From an uncultured Ruminococcus sp. (GTDB taxonomy: Bacteria > Bacillota > Clostridia > Oscillospirales > Ruminococcaceae): DNA of 64,000 bases. Of this stretch, positions 17,237 to 26,323 are shown in pieces. Location of the stretch: positions 124,001 through 188,000 of the forward strand of contig CACZFN010000002.1 of NCBI GenBank assembly GCA_902780505.1, written 5' to 3'. The notes below the pieces were generated by a model that ran no database searches, was not told the origin of the DNA, and was given only the letters and a program-made list of their open reading frames with translations. Every line of letters begins with the position of its first letter. The first letter of the stretch is position 1. The position numbers and the translations under genes were made by a program.

Positions 17237-18394
17237 TTATTTTACCAATCCATAATGGTTTTCGTATATCATACTTTCGCCGCTGACAGCGTCTATATAA
17301 AGCTGCATTTTAGCAAAATGGTCCATACCAAAATTGTACTCATCATTATGTTTATATTCATCTATTACAAATACCCACATAGGCTTAAACACGGTCTTAT
17401 CAGGTTCCTGATTAGTTATGCAGACATATTTTAATTCACAGCCTGTAACTTTGTATGCAGTATATGGTGCTATAGCCTCTGATGCAAGCTTTTCTGCATC
17501 ACTTAGTGGTATGATTTCCTTGGCAGGTGTCTTGCTCAGTATTTTAAAATAACAGGGGTTTGATACTATACTTAGCCTATCCTTTTCATATATTTCAATA
17601 TTCAAAGCACTTCCCCTGAAAAAATCATTATCTATATCAGGGTTCCAAACATCATCTACCAAAACTCCATCAATTAAATGGCTGTATTTAAGCAGATATG
17701 CATAGCTGTTTCTTTGAGGAAAATATACGACACCTATATCCGTCAGAACAGGCTTTTCATATAAAAACTGCGAAATATCTTCAGCTACCTTTTTATTTGC
17801 AAATTCCACTGCGTCTTTCAGTGCATACTCCTGACCGTTGATATCATAGACTTCATTTTCATAATCATCATCGGGCTTATATCTCTTTATTACCTTCGGT
17901 CTTATTCTTTCGTTTTCCTCCTCGTCTGATGAAAAGGGTTCGGAAATGTCTATACTGTTATCAATTTTTTGGGCATTAAAAGTATCATTATAGTAATAAT
18001 GGATCAGAGTATCGTTCTTTTCATATCTGCCATACGCTTCAACACCATTATCCTTGTCATAAAGTATCTCTCCGTTTTGAATATCCACTCCATACACCTT
18101 TTTTCCGAAATCGGCAACTTTTTTCTTTAGCTCGTCAGGAGTAAGTGTATCGTCCTCACCTGTCCAGCCGATCTCAATTTCTTCATACACAGTATCAAAA
18201 TCGGTGTTTTTTACCTCGCAGTCAAATTTAAGATTATCGTATTCCCCGAATTTATAATTCTTTAATTCGGCTGTTATTTCCTCTGCATTACGAACAACTA
18301 TTTCTTTATCCTTATTATTTAGCAGCAGATATCCTACAATAACAATAGCCATAATAATAAAGATAATAAATACAATTTTTACTGCTTTTTTCAT
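17237..18394 (-). CDS. Membrane-anchored PepSY-like protein, first gene of the ABC operon
   Basis: The 385-residue product has an N-terminal transmembrane anchor (about 5-25, 'VFIIFIIMAIVIVGYLLL') with no lipobox, then a long acidic extracytoplasmic region. Its C-terminus has a helix with spaced alanines ('SDAEKLASEAIAPY') followed by 'KPMWVFVID...QLYIDAVSGE', the pattern of PepSY domains. The same ending is found in the five lipoproteins upstream (18578-23954), so it looks like a membrane-anchored member of that set. It is one base upstream of a permease gene. It may present a ligand to, or regulate, the ABC transporter. A YycH/YycI-like role is an alternative. No family name is certain. Confidence 0.7.
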   Translation of the reverse strand: MKKAVKIVFIIFIIMAIVIVGYLLLNNKDKEIVVRNAEEITAELKNYKFGEYDNLKFDCEVKNTDFDTVYEEIEIGWTGEDDTLTPDELKKKVADFGKKVYGVDIQNGEILYDKDNGVEAYGRYEKNDTLIHYYYNDTFNAQKIDNSIDISEPFSSDEEENERIRPKVIKRYKPDDDYENEVYDINGQEYALKDAVEFANKKVAEDISQFLYEKPVLTDIGVVYFPQRNSYAYLLKYSHLIDGVLVDDVWNPDIDNDFFRGSALNIEIYEKDRLSIVSNPCYFKILSKTPAKEIIPLSDAEKLASEAIAPYTAYKVTGCELKYVCITNQEPDKTVFKPMWVFVIDEYKHNDEYNFGMDHFAKMQLYIDAVSGESMIYENHYGLVK

Positions 18395-18441
18395 TTTATT
18401 CCGTTCCTTCTCTCGCTTTGGTTTAAGGGGGATTATTTAAC

Positions 18442-18510
18442 TCTCACATTTCAAAGTATAAATAACACCCTTCCAATACATTCAACCTGAAAAACAGGTA
18501 AAATGTGAGA
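18442..18510. repeat. Nested inverted repeat upstream of the ABC operon
   Basis: TCTCACATTT (18442-18451) pairs with AAATGTGAGA (18501-18510), and inside it ACCTG-aaaaa-CAGGT (18485-18499) forms a small hairpin. It lies in the 183-bp gap between the lipoprotein array and the PepSY-like membrane gene, in the probable leader of the latter. No T-run follows, so it is more likely a leader structure or operator than a terminator. A poor -10 (TATAAT, about 18516-18521 on the minus strand) lies next to it without a clear -35. Confidence 0.55.
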
Positions 18511-18577
18511 AGTGTATTATATTTTTGTATGCTTTCACAAATTAAGTCGTTCGGTTTTGTTGACTGTTCACAAATAA

Positions 18578-19696
18578 TCAGGGATACTCAACAGGCAAGT
18601 CGCACTCCCCCATAAACTCGCTGTCGCCAAAATCATAAAAGACATAGGGGATATTCATGACCTTTCCGCTTACAGCGTCAACACTTATTATGCCGTTTAC
18701 GCCTTTGCTGTCGGTGTAGTATATATTCCACTGAGGGGTGTATTTAAAGCTGTTGTCACCTGCACGTTCATAAGGGGTATATTCAAGCTGTGCATATTTT
18801 GCTGTTACAGTTTTAAGCATTGCACCGTATTTTTCCTCCGCTTTGTTTACGGCAGTGTCAAAGTCCATGATGTCACTCACGCCTGTTTCTTTTTTGTCAC
18901 AGACAAGTGCGCCGCGTATATCTATCCCCGATATTTCATCTGTAGTATGAAAAGATACGTGTGTCACCGGGTATTTATCCTGTGATGCACTGCTGCAAAA
19001 CCTGTCGTTGTTAATATATGAACTTCTGAGCAAAAAGCCGTCATATTTAAGAGCATATGCAATATCCACATACAAAAGCCTGCCTGTATCCGAAACTATC
19101 CTTTTACAGTATACAGGTACCGCTTCAAGGTCTGAACCGATAAGTGACAAAAGGCTCTCAACAGCAGCCCCGCCTCTTGATGCAAGGTCACTAAGTTTTG
19201 CACTCACGCCTTCAAGTATTATTTCCGTCCTTTCAAACGAGGGAAGGTAGAGAAACTCATCATAACCTGTTTCGGTGTCGGAATACATAGCAGTATACTC
19301 ACCCTTGTATAAAGACATCGCCCCCGTTGAAGAAAGCTGTGCAAAATATTCCCTTTCCTCACAAAACCAGTTAGCTGCTTTTACGGCGATCGTTTTATCA
19401 TGGTCATATATATCTTCACCGCTGTAATCGAGGTCGTCATTGAATACGCCCCTGCCCCATATATCCGGGCCGAAGAAAAATTCCACAGCACTTTGCAAAG
19501 CATAAGTATCAACATTTGCCACAGCCGCTTCATACTCAAATGCACCCGAAACAGTCGGGATAAAAAAATCATCAGCGTATTTAAGCCCTGTCTGTTCACA
19601 AACGCCTGTGTTTTTATCAGAACTTACTTCTTCAGAACAGGCAGGCAGTGAAAAAGCGATCAGCAGTGCAGAGAATACGCAAAAAAGTCTTTTCAT
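18578..19696 (-). CDS. PepSY-like lipoprotein, array member 5
   Basis: From the ATG at 19694-19696 the product is 372 residues with a lipoprotein signal ending LPAC. A frame seven codons longer exists (ATG at 19717), but GGGTGAT sits correctly before the shorter start. The body is extracytoplasmic. The last 100 residues contain 'KAEEKYGAMLK', 'KYAQLEYTPYERAGDN', 'PQWNIYYTDSKG' and 'IISVDAVSGKV', which fit a PepSY pattern. It is most similar by eye to array member 4: both carry 'EFFFG.D/E.W/LWGRG'-type motifs after the signal and near-identical C-terminal blocks, so they are a recent duplication. Function is unknown. Confidence 0.8.
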   Translation of the reverse strand: MKRLFCVFSALLIAFSLPACSEEVSSDKNTGVCEQTGLKYADDFFIPTVSGAFEYEAAVANVDTYALQSAVEFFFGPDIWGRGVFNDDLDYSGEDIYDHDKTIAVKAANWFCEEREYFAQLSSTGAMSLYKGEYTAMYSDTETGYDEFLYLPSFERTEIILEGVSAKLSDLASRGGAAVESLLSLIGSDLEAVPVYCKRIVSDTGRLLYVDIAYALKYDGFLLRSSYINNDRFCSSASQDKYPVTHVSFHTTDEISGIDIRGALVCDKKETGVSDIMDFDTAVNKAEEKYGAMLKTVTAKYAQLEYTPYERAGDNSFKYTPQWNIYYTDSKGVNGIISVDAVSGKVMNIPYVFYDFGDSEFMGECDLPVEYP

Positions 19697-19716
19697 TTGT
19701 ATCACCCAAATAATCA

Positions 19717-20811
19717 TCAGTTATCAGCAGGCAGGTCTACCGTTACATCAGGCCACTCATCTCCGAAGTCAGAATGTCCAAGCACTATATTCTTTATATC
19801 CCCGCTTACTGCATCAACGCTTATTATGCCGTTTACTTCCTTACTGTCGGTGTAGTACAGGTTCCATACAGGGGTGTATTTAAAGCTGTTGTCGCCCGTA
19901 CGCTCAGTCGGGGTGTATTCAAGCTGTGCATATTTAAGCGTGAGCGCTTTTACAAACGATTCGTACTTTTCTTCGGCTTTTCTTATAGCGCCTTCGCAGT
20001 CGATAATATCAAGCTTGCTGCCCTGTGTGATATTTGTCACAAGTGCACCGCGCTGCCATATGCCCATAATATCATCGACTGTGTAGAAATAAACGTGCGT
20101 TACGGGAAATCTGTTCATTCCGGGCCCATGATCGCCTGCAAACCTGTCGTTGTACACAAATGAATCCCGGAAAACGCAGTTGTCTGTTCTGAGGTTATAA
20201 GAAATATCAATATAAAGAAGATCACCCTGAGCTGACACAAACATCTTGCAAAACAGCGGCACTGCCTTTAAGTCAGAACCCATAAGCGGCAAAACGCCCT
20301 CTATAAATGACTTGCCTTTTTCGGCAAGGTCTGCAAGCCTTGCACTGTTTCCTTTAAGTGTAACATCTGTATGGGAAAATGCAGGGAAATAAACTATTCT
20401 GTCAAGTATCTGCTCAACATCATTGTACATTTCGGAATATTCCCCTTTATAAAGCTGAAGTTCGCCGTCGCCGTAAAAAACGGAATTATACAGCTTTTCC
20501 TTATAAAACCAGTTTCCGCCCGCAAGTGATAATTCAGCATCCTGCTGTGTAAGGTCAGTATACTCCCCCCTGCCCCACAGTCCTTCACCAAAGAAGTATT
20601 CGTCTATCGTCTGTAGGGCTTCAACATCAACACTTGCCACATCTGCTGTATACTCACAGGCAGGCACATCAGGCGGCAGAGTAAAATCATCATCAAGCTT
20701 GAAATCCGTTTCCATGACCTTCGGCAGGTCTGTTTCTGAGCCCTCACCCTCCGAGCAGGCAGGCAGTACGATCATCACAAAAGCACACAAAAAACAAAAC
20801 ACCTTTTTCAT
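19717..20811 (-). CDS. PepSY-like lipoprotein, array member 4
   Basis: The 364-residue protein has a signal peptide ending in the lipobox LPAC (cysteine about residue 19). It shares with member 5 'YFFGEGLWGRGEY', the block 'GSDLKAVPLFCKMFVS', and the C-terminal 'KYAQLEYTPTERTGDN' ... 'PVWNLYYTDSKEVNG' ... 'ISVDAVSGDI'. It would be tethered to the outer face of the membrane. A GAGGTG site precedes the ATG. The gap to the next member downstream is 20 bp. No enzymatic motif is visible, so a ligand-binding or inhibitory PepSY-type role is only inferred. Confidence 0.8.
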   Translation of the reverse strand: MKKVFCFLCAFVMIVLPACSEGEGSETDLPKVMETDFKLDDDFTLPPDVPACEYTADVASVDVEALQTIDEYFFGEGLWGRGEYTDLTQQDAELSLAGGNWFYKEKLYNSVFYGDGELQLYKGEYSEMYNDVEQILDRIVYFPAFSHTDVTLKGNSARLADLAEKGKSFIEGVLPLMGSDLKAVPLFCKMFVSAQGDLLYIDISYNLRTDNCVFRDSFVYNDRFAGDHGPGMNRFPVTHVYFYTVDDIMGIWQRGALVTNITQGSKLDIIDCEGAIRKAEEKYESFVKALTLKYAQLEYTPTERTGDNSFKYTPVWNLYYTDSKEVNGIISVDAVSGDIKNIVLGHSDFGDEWPDVTVDLPADN

Positions 20812-20839
20812 AAAAACACCTCAGTCATTTTATCTTATG

Positions 20840-21859
20840 TCAGGTCATTCCGGGTTCGTTCTCTATTAACCCCACTTCACCCGAAACCGCATTTACCGAT
20901 ATCCTCACTTCGCCGCTTTTGCCGATCCCGTAAAAAGCCCAGAAGGGTGTGAGCGTTAAGAGTTCAAGGTCCCCCTCTATGGGAATATATTCAAGCCGGG
21001 AATACAAAAGCGTTATATCACGCGTTTTTGTACCAAGCTTTTTGCCCGCCGCTTCAAGGGCATCAGAACACGCAATGACAGCTTTTTCTTCCTTTTCCTT
21101 TATACTTGTCATCAAAGGCCCCGCCTGAAGCAATGTAAACCTCCCATTGCCTGCGGCGCTGACTCTTATCTGCTGACGGGGAACAGTCATATCGTCACCA
21201 TAGTCAACAATCGTCGAGCCGCCTATAACGATATCCTCTGCTTTTTGCGAAAAGTAAAAGGTAACAGACACAGCCCTTTCGTCCTGCGTTTTTGAAATGC
21301 TTGCTTTAAGCGGCGTAAACTGAACATCAGTGCCCATATTGTTTATACACCCCTGTACAAAGTGTAAAGTTTCGTCACAAAGCTCGCTCAGTGTATAAAG
21401 CTCACCGTCAAGAACAACATCTGTGCTTAAAAAAGCACTTTCGTATATATAATCACCCTGTGATATCTCGTCATCACCCGCAAGTTCATTTTCAAGCCCC
21501 ATATCATAAAAATAAAAGCTGTTTATTTCTACGCCCACATCTCTGTTCTGGTCATGGCTGAGCCACATATAAAAACCGATATCCTCCGCTTCCGAGTCAT
21601 AATCCCCCCGCAAATATGCCCCGTCACCGAAAACATGGTCAACAAACGGTCCAAGCTGATCTTTTTTGAACCTCACAGCTTCGCAGGTGTATTCATAGCC
21701 TTTTACGACAGGCGGGATATAAAAATCCTCCCCGTATTCAAAGCCGCATTCATCATTTTCAGGCAAAGGCAAAGACATACTGCTCTGCCCTTCTGAAGAA
21801 CACGAAGAAAAAAATAGCAGTGATGAGATCAGTGCCGCAAGCACGGTGTGTTTTTTCAT
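20840..21859 (-). CDS. PepSY-like lipoprotein, array member 3
   Basis: The 339-residue protein has a lipoprotein signal ending FSSC. It keeps the array pattern: 'DFYIPPVVKGYEYTCEAVRFKKDQLG', 'VFGDGAYLRGDYDSEAEDIG', a middle block around 'INNMGTDVQFTPLKAS', and a C-terminus with 'LYSRLEYIPIEG', 'TPFWAFYGIGKSG' and 'ISVNAVSGEVG'. It is more divergent than members 4 and 5. An AGGAG site lies five bases before the ATG, and the upstream gene ends nine bases away. Confidence 0.78.
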   Translation of the reverse strand: MKKHTVLAALISSLLFFSSCSSEGQSSMSLPLPENDECGFEYGEDFYIPPVVKGYEYTCEAVRFKKDQLGPFVDHVFGDGAYLRGDYDSEAEDIGFYMWLSHDQNRDVGVEINSFYFYDMGLENELAGDDEISQGDYIYESAFLSTDVVLDGELYTLSELCDETLHFVQGCINNMGTDVQFTPLKASISKTQDERAVSVTFYFSQKAEDIVIGGSTIVDYGDDMTVPRQQIRVSAAGNGRFTLLQAGPLMTSIKEKEEKAVIACSDALEAAGKKLGTKTRDITLLYSRLEYIPIEGDLELLTLTPFWAFYGIGKSGEVRISVNAVSGEVGLIENEPGMT

Positions 21860-21868
21860 ATTTTTCTC

Positions 21869-22879
21869 CTATGTGTTTATATTCTGTACAAGCGTCTGCC
21901 CTGTAGCCGCATCAATGCAGATAAGGATATCCTCCCCCTTGTCAGTAGCGGCATATGCCGCCCAGTAGGGATAGAACCTGTAAGTATCCCCGTTTTTCTC
22001 ACGCGGGGTGTATTCAAGTGAAATATGCTTTAGTGTTATATGCGAAGCCGAGGAATAAAGTTCACCGGATGCCGATTTAAGTGCATCTTCACAGCTTAGT
22101 ATATCGGCGTCACCGCAGGCAGTCAGATCCCTGTAAAGCCCGCCGCCCGAACAGGTGACGCTTGGTATTTTATCTATGTCAAGCACAGTCGCTTCAAAGG
22201 CCGGACATGGTGCAGTTTCATCATCACCGTCTGTCCTTACACTGCGCAGTCTGCCAAAGCCTGTATCTGCCGCAAATGTAAAGTCAGCACCTTTTTTTCC
22301 GCTGTCACCAAGTGTAAGTATACGCGCACTGACAGGGGTTATCCCTATATCACTTCCAAGCAGTTCAAGCATATCGCTTATCTGCGCGCCTGCCGCCTGT
22401 GAAAGCTCGGAAAGAAAATATGTACCCGACGGTGTATCAAGTTCTGTAGTATCAAAGCTGTCGGCATAAACGGTTTCGCCCGCGGTAATGCTTTCATCAT
22501 CGGCTATGCCGTCATAGATATCGCCATTTGTATAATAGAATGTGCCGTTTTTATTAAGCGTGATATTATGCTCTCCGTCATATGTGTACCAGCTTGTATA
22601 TAAATCATTTTGCTCGGTGCAGGTCTGGTCATAGCCCTTGCCTCGATATGCGCCTGAGCCGAAAACAAGGTCGGTAAGTTCTCCAAGCTTTGAAAAATCA
22701 GCCTCAAACCCCTTCACCTCGATCACCTGCCCCGCAGGTGTGGGCGGGATGACAAGCCCGTCAGAATACTCAAACATCACCCGCCCCGCCGCCGTGTTGC
22801 CGCGGCTTTCAGGTACAGCTGATGACTTGCAGGAAGAAAGCACAAGCATTGAAATAATAATACAAATAATCCTTTTCAT
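21869..22879 (-). CDS. PepSY-like lipoprotein, array member 2
   Basis: From the ATG at 22877-22879 the product is 336 residues with lipobox LSSC. A frame seven codons longer overlaps the upstream gene, but GAGGTGA is placed six bases before the shorter start. Shared features are 'GLVIPPTPAGQVIEVKGFEADFSKLGELTDLVFGSGAYRG' (seen in pieces across the array) and the C-terminal 'KHISLEYTPREKNG', 'YPYWAAYAATDKG', 'ICIDAATGQT'. External location and PepSY-like fold are inferred; no function is known. Confidence 0.78.
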   Translation of the reverse strand: MKRIICIIISMLVLSSCKSSAVPESRGNTAAGRVMFEYSDGLVIPPTPAGQVIEVKGFEADFSKLGELTDLVFGSGAYRGKGYDQTCTEQNDLYTSWYTYDGEHNITLNKNGTFYYTNGDIYDGIADDESITAGETVYADSFDTTELDTPSGTYFLSELSQAAGAQISDMLELLGSDIGITPVSARILTLGDSGKKGADFTFAADTGFGRLRSVRTDGDDETAPCPAFEATVLDIDKIPSVTCSGGGLYRDLTACGDADILSCEDALKSASGELYSSASHITLKHISLEYTPREKNGDTYRFYPYWAAYAATDKGEDILICIDAATGQTLVQNINT

Positions 22880-22889
22880 ACTTATCACC

Positions 22890-23954
22890 TCAATCGGCAT
22901 AAACGGGGGCTTTGAAGATCTCCCCGGTCTGTGCGTTCACATACATAACACCGCAGTTGTCTTCATCATCTCTGTAATAGACCGCCCAGAAAGGCGATAG
23001 TACCTCCTGCCCGCCGTCACGGGAAGTCGGGGTGTATTCAAGCTCGGCATATTCAAGTGTCATATGCCCGGCATAGCTGCCCGCTTTTTTATCAAGCAGT
23101 TCAAGCATATCATCAAGTCCTTTGATCTCAAGCCTTCTGCCTTTCTTTATATCTTTTATAAGTCCGTTCCATACAGTGCAGGCAGCCATCTGTATCTTGC
23201 CGTCATCAAAAAGTGATACAATGTAAAACGGGCATATCCCGTATGGATCATCAGGCATTATGTTCTTAGCGGGTATATCATCAAGCTCGTCGCAGAGGTT
23301 ACATCTTGTCGGCTGACCGTCTGCTACTGTACTGAAAAATATTTCGGCACATTCTGTATCATCACTGTGCCACTTAAACTTTTTGGCATATACAGCACGC
23401 ACATCAAGCTCGGGGCTTATGCTGCGCACTATCGGCAAAAGCGCCTGATATGCCTGTGCCTCGGCTTCCCTGACCGAAATATCACCGCTTGGGAAGCTTA
23501 TCATCTGCCTGTCAAATTCGGGTGCAAAGACTATACCGCTTGGCGTGTTCCAGTCACCTTCACCGTGTGCTTCATAAAAGCTGCTGTCAGACACCAGAAA
23601 AGAGCCGTTTTTTCCTAACTGGGCTTGCTTCTCCTCAGCAAAGTTATCCCATTCCATTATCGGTAAGAATTCTCCGCTTTCATCAGGCAGGTCAATCTTC
23701 ACACCGCGGGCGTATTCACCCTCACCGAAATAGATGTCCACTATCTCTCTGAGGTCATTTTCCGAAGCAGCTGTAAAAGAACAGGTGTATTCGTAAACAT
23801 CATTTACAGGCGGCAGGAAAAACCCCTCACCGTAAACAAAGCTGTTTTCCGTTTTGAGAGCATCTAATGAAGCCCCCGAAGAACCTTTCCCGTTTTCACA
23901 TGAGCAAAGCAGCAATGCTGCGATAAGCGGGAATAATACTACCGATTTTTTCAT
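22890..23954 (-). CDS. PepSY-like lipoprotein, array member 1
   Basis: The 354-residue protein begins the lipoprotein operon. It has a signal peptide ending LCSC, then 'GFFLPPVNDVYEYTCSF', 'IVDIYFGEGEYARG', and a C-terminus with 'YAELEYTPTSRDGG', 'SPFWAVYYRDDEDN' and 'MYVNAQTGEIF'. Each conserved block has a counterpart in the other four lipoproteins. It is expressed from a sigma-A-like promoter at 23978-24008 behind an AAGGAAGG site. It lies directly downstream of the sigma-factor fusion gene, which has its own terminator. Confidence 0.8.
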   Translation of the reverse strand: MKKSVVLFPLIAALLLCSCENGKGSSGASLDALKTENSFVYGEGFFLPPVNDVYEYTCSFTAASENDLREIVDIYFGEGEYARGVKIDLPDESGEFLPIMEWDNFAEEKQAQLGKNGSFLVSDSSFYEAHGEGDWNTPSGIVFAPEFDRQMISFPSGDISVREAEAQAYQALLPIVRSISPELDVRAVYAKKFKWHSDDTECAEIFFSTVADGQPTRCNLCDELDDIPAKNIMPDDPYGICPFYIVSLFDDGKIQMAACTVWNGLIKDIKKGRRLEIKGLDDMLELLDKKAGSYAGHMTLEYAELEYTPTSRDGGQEVLSPFWAVYYRDDEDNCGVMYVNAQTGEIFKAPVYAD

Positions 23955-23977
23955 AATATCGCCTTCCTTTCGGGATA

Positions 23978-24008
23978 ATTATATAATCTTCCCTAAGGTA
24001 AGTGTCAA
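23978..24008 (-). promoter_or_regulatory. Promoter of the lipoprotein array
   Basis: Minus strand TTGACA (24003-24008) with either TATATA (23980-23985, 17-bp spacer) or TATAAT (23978-23983, 19-bp spacer). The start site would leave a short leader before member 1. Confidence 0.7.
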
Positions 24009-24165
24009 TAGCTTGCGTTTATTTTCGGCAGATAACACAAAAAATGCCCCGTGTTTTTGTTTCCATAAATAAAGACGACCGACACGTGCCGAATGTGTCA
24101 GCGCAGATCATTATTTGTACACTTAAACAAATCATCGGTTTGATTTTTGTAAATCTGCACAAACA

Positions 24166-24192
24166 AAAAAGCGGAGATGCACTCCGCTTTTT
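24166..24192 (-). terminator. Intrinsic terminator of the sigma-fusion gene
   Basis: GCGGAG (24171-24176) pairs with CTCCGC (24182-24187) with extra A/T pairs on both flanks, immediately after the stop codon at 24194-24196. The A-run on the plus strand is the minus-strand T-tail. Confidence 0.88.
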
Positions 24193-24193
24193 A

Positions 24194-26323
24194 TCAGAAT
24201 ATCCCGAACTCGCTTGATGCAAGCCATACAAGTGCGCTGCACTCGCCGTCTGTAAGGTCATCATAGGCTTTTATATATTCTTCAAGCTGCGCCGAATCTG
24301 TCATATCCTTGCAGTTATCAAGAATATCCTGCCAATGCCTGCCTACAAAATCATTGTCCTCCCTGATTATATACGCTTCACTGACGTTGTATATCTGACC
24401 GGGGTAGCTTTCGGCAACAGAGCCGTCCCATGTTATATAGATATAATCTCCGGGGCTTATGCTGTCATCTTTAGCAAGTATATCTTCACCTACAGCAAAC
24501 CCTGCAAGTTCGTAGCCGTCGCTGAAAGCATAGAAATAACCGCGTTCTTTATCATAATCTGCTATCTCAAAGCCGTGTGTGATAAGCGTGGGCACTCCCG
24601 CAAGCTGTATTATCTCGGAAGCGTTTGCCTTATCAACTGTCATAACACTTCCGCCGTCCAATGATAACTTGATACCCTCGCCGTCTTGCTCTCGCATAAA
24701 GGTTATATTTGTGACCTTGACCTGTTTCCCGCATACGGTTATATCCGCAGGGGCTTTGAAAACGACCTCGCCAAAAAGCCCGCTTTGCCTGCACCTTTCG
24801 GCTTCATCATTTGAAAACGCCCTGTTTTCGGCAGTTGAGAGTATATCATAATGCTTGTTGTCAAGTGCCTGATAAATAAATTTCAAAAGTGTATCACTGT
24901 CATAAAGCCTGACACTTCTGCCGTCAAGCATGAATTCAAGCTCGTATTCGGGGTTATTGTCACGGTAGGGCGGATCATACCACTTTTTGAAAACCTCTGT
25001 CTGTTCAATAAGCTGCTGGACGCTCCACGCATTGCCGTCTGATGTCATTCCGAGAAGCCCTTGGTTTTTTCCCCTGTCCTCTATCGGGAAGCACACCCTT
25101 TTCCCCGACTGTTCGGGATAGATACAGAAATTGTAATACTTTTCCTCTAACACCGCAGGTGTGACTTCACTCTGCTGATACTGCTTTGTGGTGTCTGCAA
25201 GTGCAATGAGCTCCTTTGCCTTGACAAGTGTCTGTGTGTCCACCCTGCCGACAAATCCGATATCTTCGATCATGACAAGGTCATCATCACCGCTTTTATA
25301 CATTTCAAGGAAGCTGCCGCCGTATGGGTGGGGTGTATAGTAATTATGAAAAACCGCCGTAAACGCCGAACCGTCCTCTGTAATAAAAAACGCTTCTATG
25401 CCGTCATAATCGCCCTGCTCCCCGAGGGCTGCCGTAGCAGAATATATCACTTTGTCTGTATCAAACAAAGGCTCTGTCATAACAGGGGTGTCGGGATCAT
25501 CAGGGGTGTCTGGCGTGCTGCTGTCTATGATCAGCACAGAGTTTGTGTCTTTCTCACCGCCGAAGCCTTCACGGGTGTTTGCAAAATGCATAGCAGCCGG
25601 CACGCCGATAACGACAGCACCCGCAGCAAGTCCCGCTGCGATCTTCAGCCCGAACGCCGTTTTCACAGCGCCGCCCTTTGCAAGTGCCGCTGCCGAGGTA
25701 TCGTCAAAGCTAAGACCTACCACTGCCCCAAGCGGCACGGCACAAAGTGTCTTGCCGCCCGTGAAGCTTTCTATCTCACGCCCTATCTTTTTCCTTGCTT
25801 TGTAAAGGCGCGCTTTGACTGCACTTTCGCTTATGCCGAGCGTTTTTGCCGTTTCACTTACAGACATTTCTTCGTAATAATAAAGTATCACGGCGCTTCG
25901 CATTTTAGTATCAAGGGCTTCTATAGTCTGCTTCAGCCTTGCACGAAGCTCACGGTCTTCGGCGTATTCTTCCGGCAGCATAACGGGGTTTTGCAGCTGA
26001 TACTTATCCATTTCTTTCAGGGGCATATCATCAATATCTGTATACCGTGTATCACTTCGCTGCTTCAAAGTGTCCATACACTTTGTATAAGCTATTCTGT
26101 AAACCCATGCACTGAATGCTGACTTGTCCTTCAGTGCGGGCAGCTTTTCAAAGGCGGTGACAAAGGTTTCCTGCAAAATATCCTGTGCATCGCTTTCACT
26201 GCCGACGTTTTTCAGTATAAAGAAATATATCCTCGGTCTGAGCTCGGTATAAAGCTTCTCAAATGCCTCCTTATCACCCTCTGCCGCATTTTGTGCAAGT
26301 GATGTGCAAGTATTCTTATCCAT
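24194..26323 (-). CDS. ECF sigma factor fused to a transmembrane segment and a large external domain
   Basis: The 709-residue protein starts as an ECF sigma factor: region 2 at about 20-90 ('DAQDILQETFVTAFEKLP...SAFSAWVYRIAYTKCMDTLKQR') and region 4 at about 130-185 ('RSAVILYYYEEMSVSETAKTLGISESAVKARLYKARKKIG'). A hydrophobic span follows at about 224-246 ('KIAAGLAAGAVVIGVPAAM'), then a linker rich in D, T and P and about 430 residues that should lie outside the cell. Sigma domain, membrane span and sensor-like domain are thus in one chain. GGAGGAG lies only about one to three bases before the ATG, so initiation may depend on coupling with the small frame at 26316-26426. Its location beside the lipoprotein array suggests a functional link. 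Confidence 0.85.
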   Translation of the reverse strand: MDKNTCTSLAQNAAEGDKEAFEKLYTELRPRIYFFILKNVGSESDAQDILQETFVTAFEKLPALKDKSAFSAWVYRIAYTKCMDTLKQRSDTRYTDIDDMPLKEMDKYQLQNPVMLPEEYAEDRELRARLKQTIEALDTKMRSAVILYYYEEMSVSETAKTLGISESAVKARLYKARKKIGREIESFTGGKTLCAVPLGAVVGLSFDDTSAAALAKGGAVKTAFGLKIAAGLAAGAVVIGVPAAMHFANTREGFGGEKDTNSVLIIDSSTPDTPDDPDTPVMTEPLFDTDKVIYSATAALGEQGDYDGIEAFFITEDGSAFTAVFHNYYTPHPYGGSFLEMYKSGDDDLVMIEDIGFVGRVDTQTLVKAKELIALADTTKQYQQSEVTPAVLEEKYYNFCIYPEQSGKRVCFPIEDRGKNQGLLGMTSDGNAWSVQQLIEQTEVFKKWYDPPYRDNNPEYELEFMLDGRSVRLYDSDTLLKFIYQALDNKHYDILSTAENRAFSNDEAERCRQSGLFGEVVFKAPADITVCGKQVKVTNITFMREQDGEGIKLSLDGGSVMTVDKANASEIIQLAGVPTLITHGFEIADYDKERGYFYAFSDGYELAGFAVGEDILAKDDSISPGDYIYITWDGSVAESYPGQIYNVSEAYIIREDNDFVGRHWQDILDNCKDMTDSAQLEEYIKAYDDLTDGECSALVWLASSEFGIF

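Noticed and set aside
25328-26122. 264-codon plus-strand frame inside the sigma fusion
   Set aside because: It is antisense to sigma region 4 and the membrane span, and the composition is that of a shadow frame.
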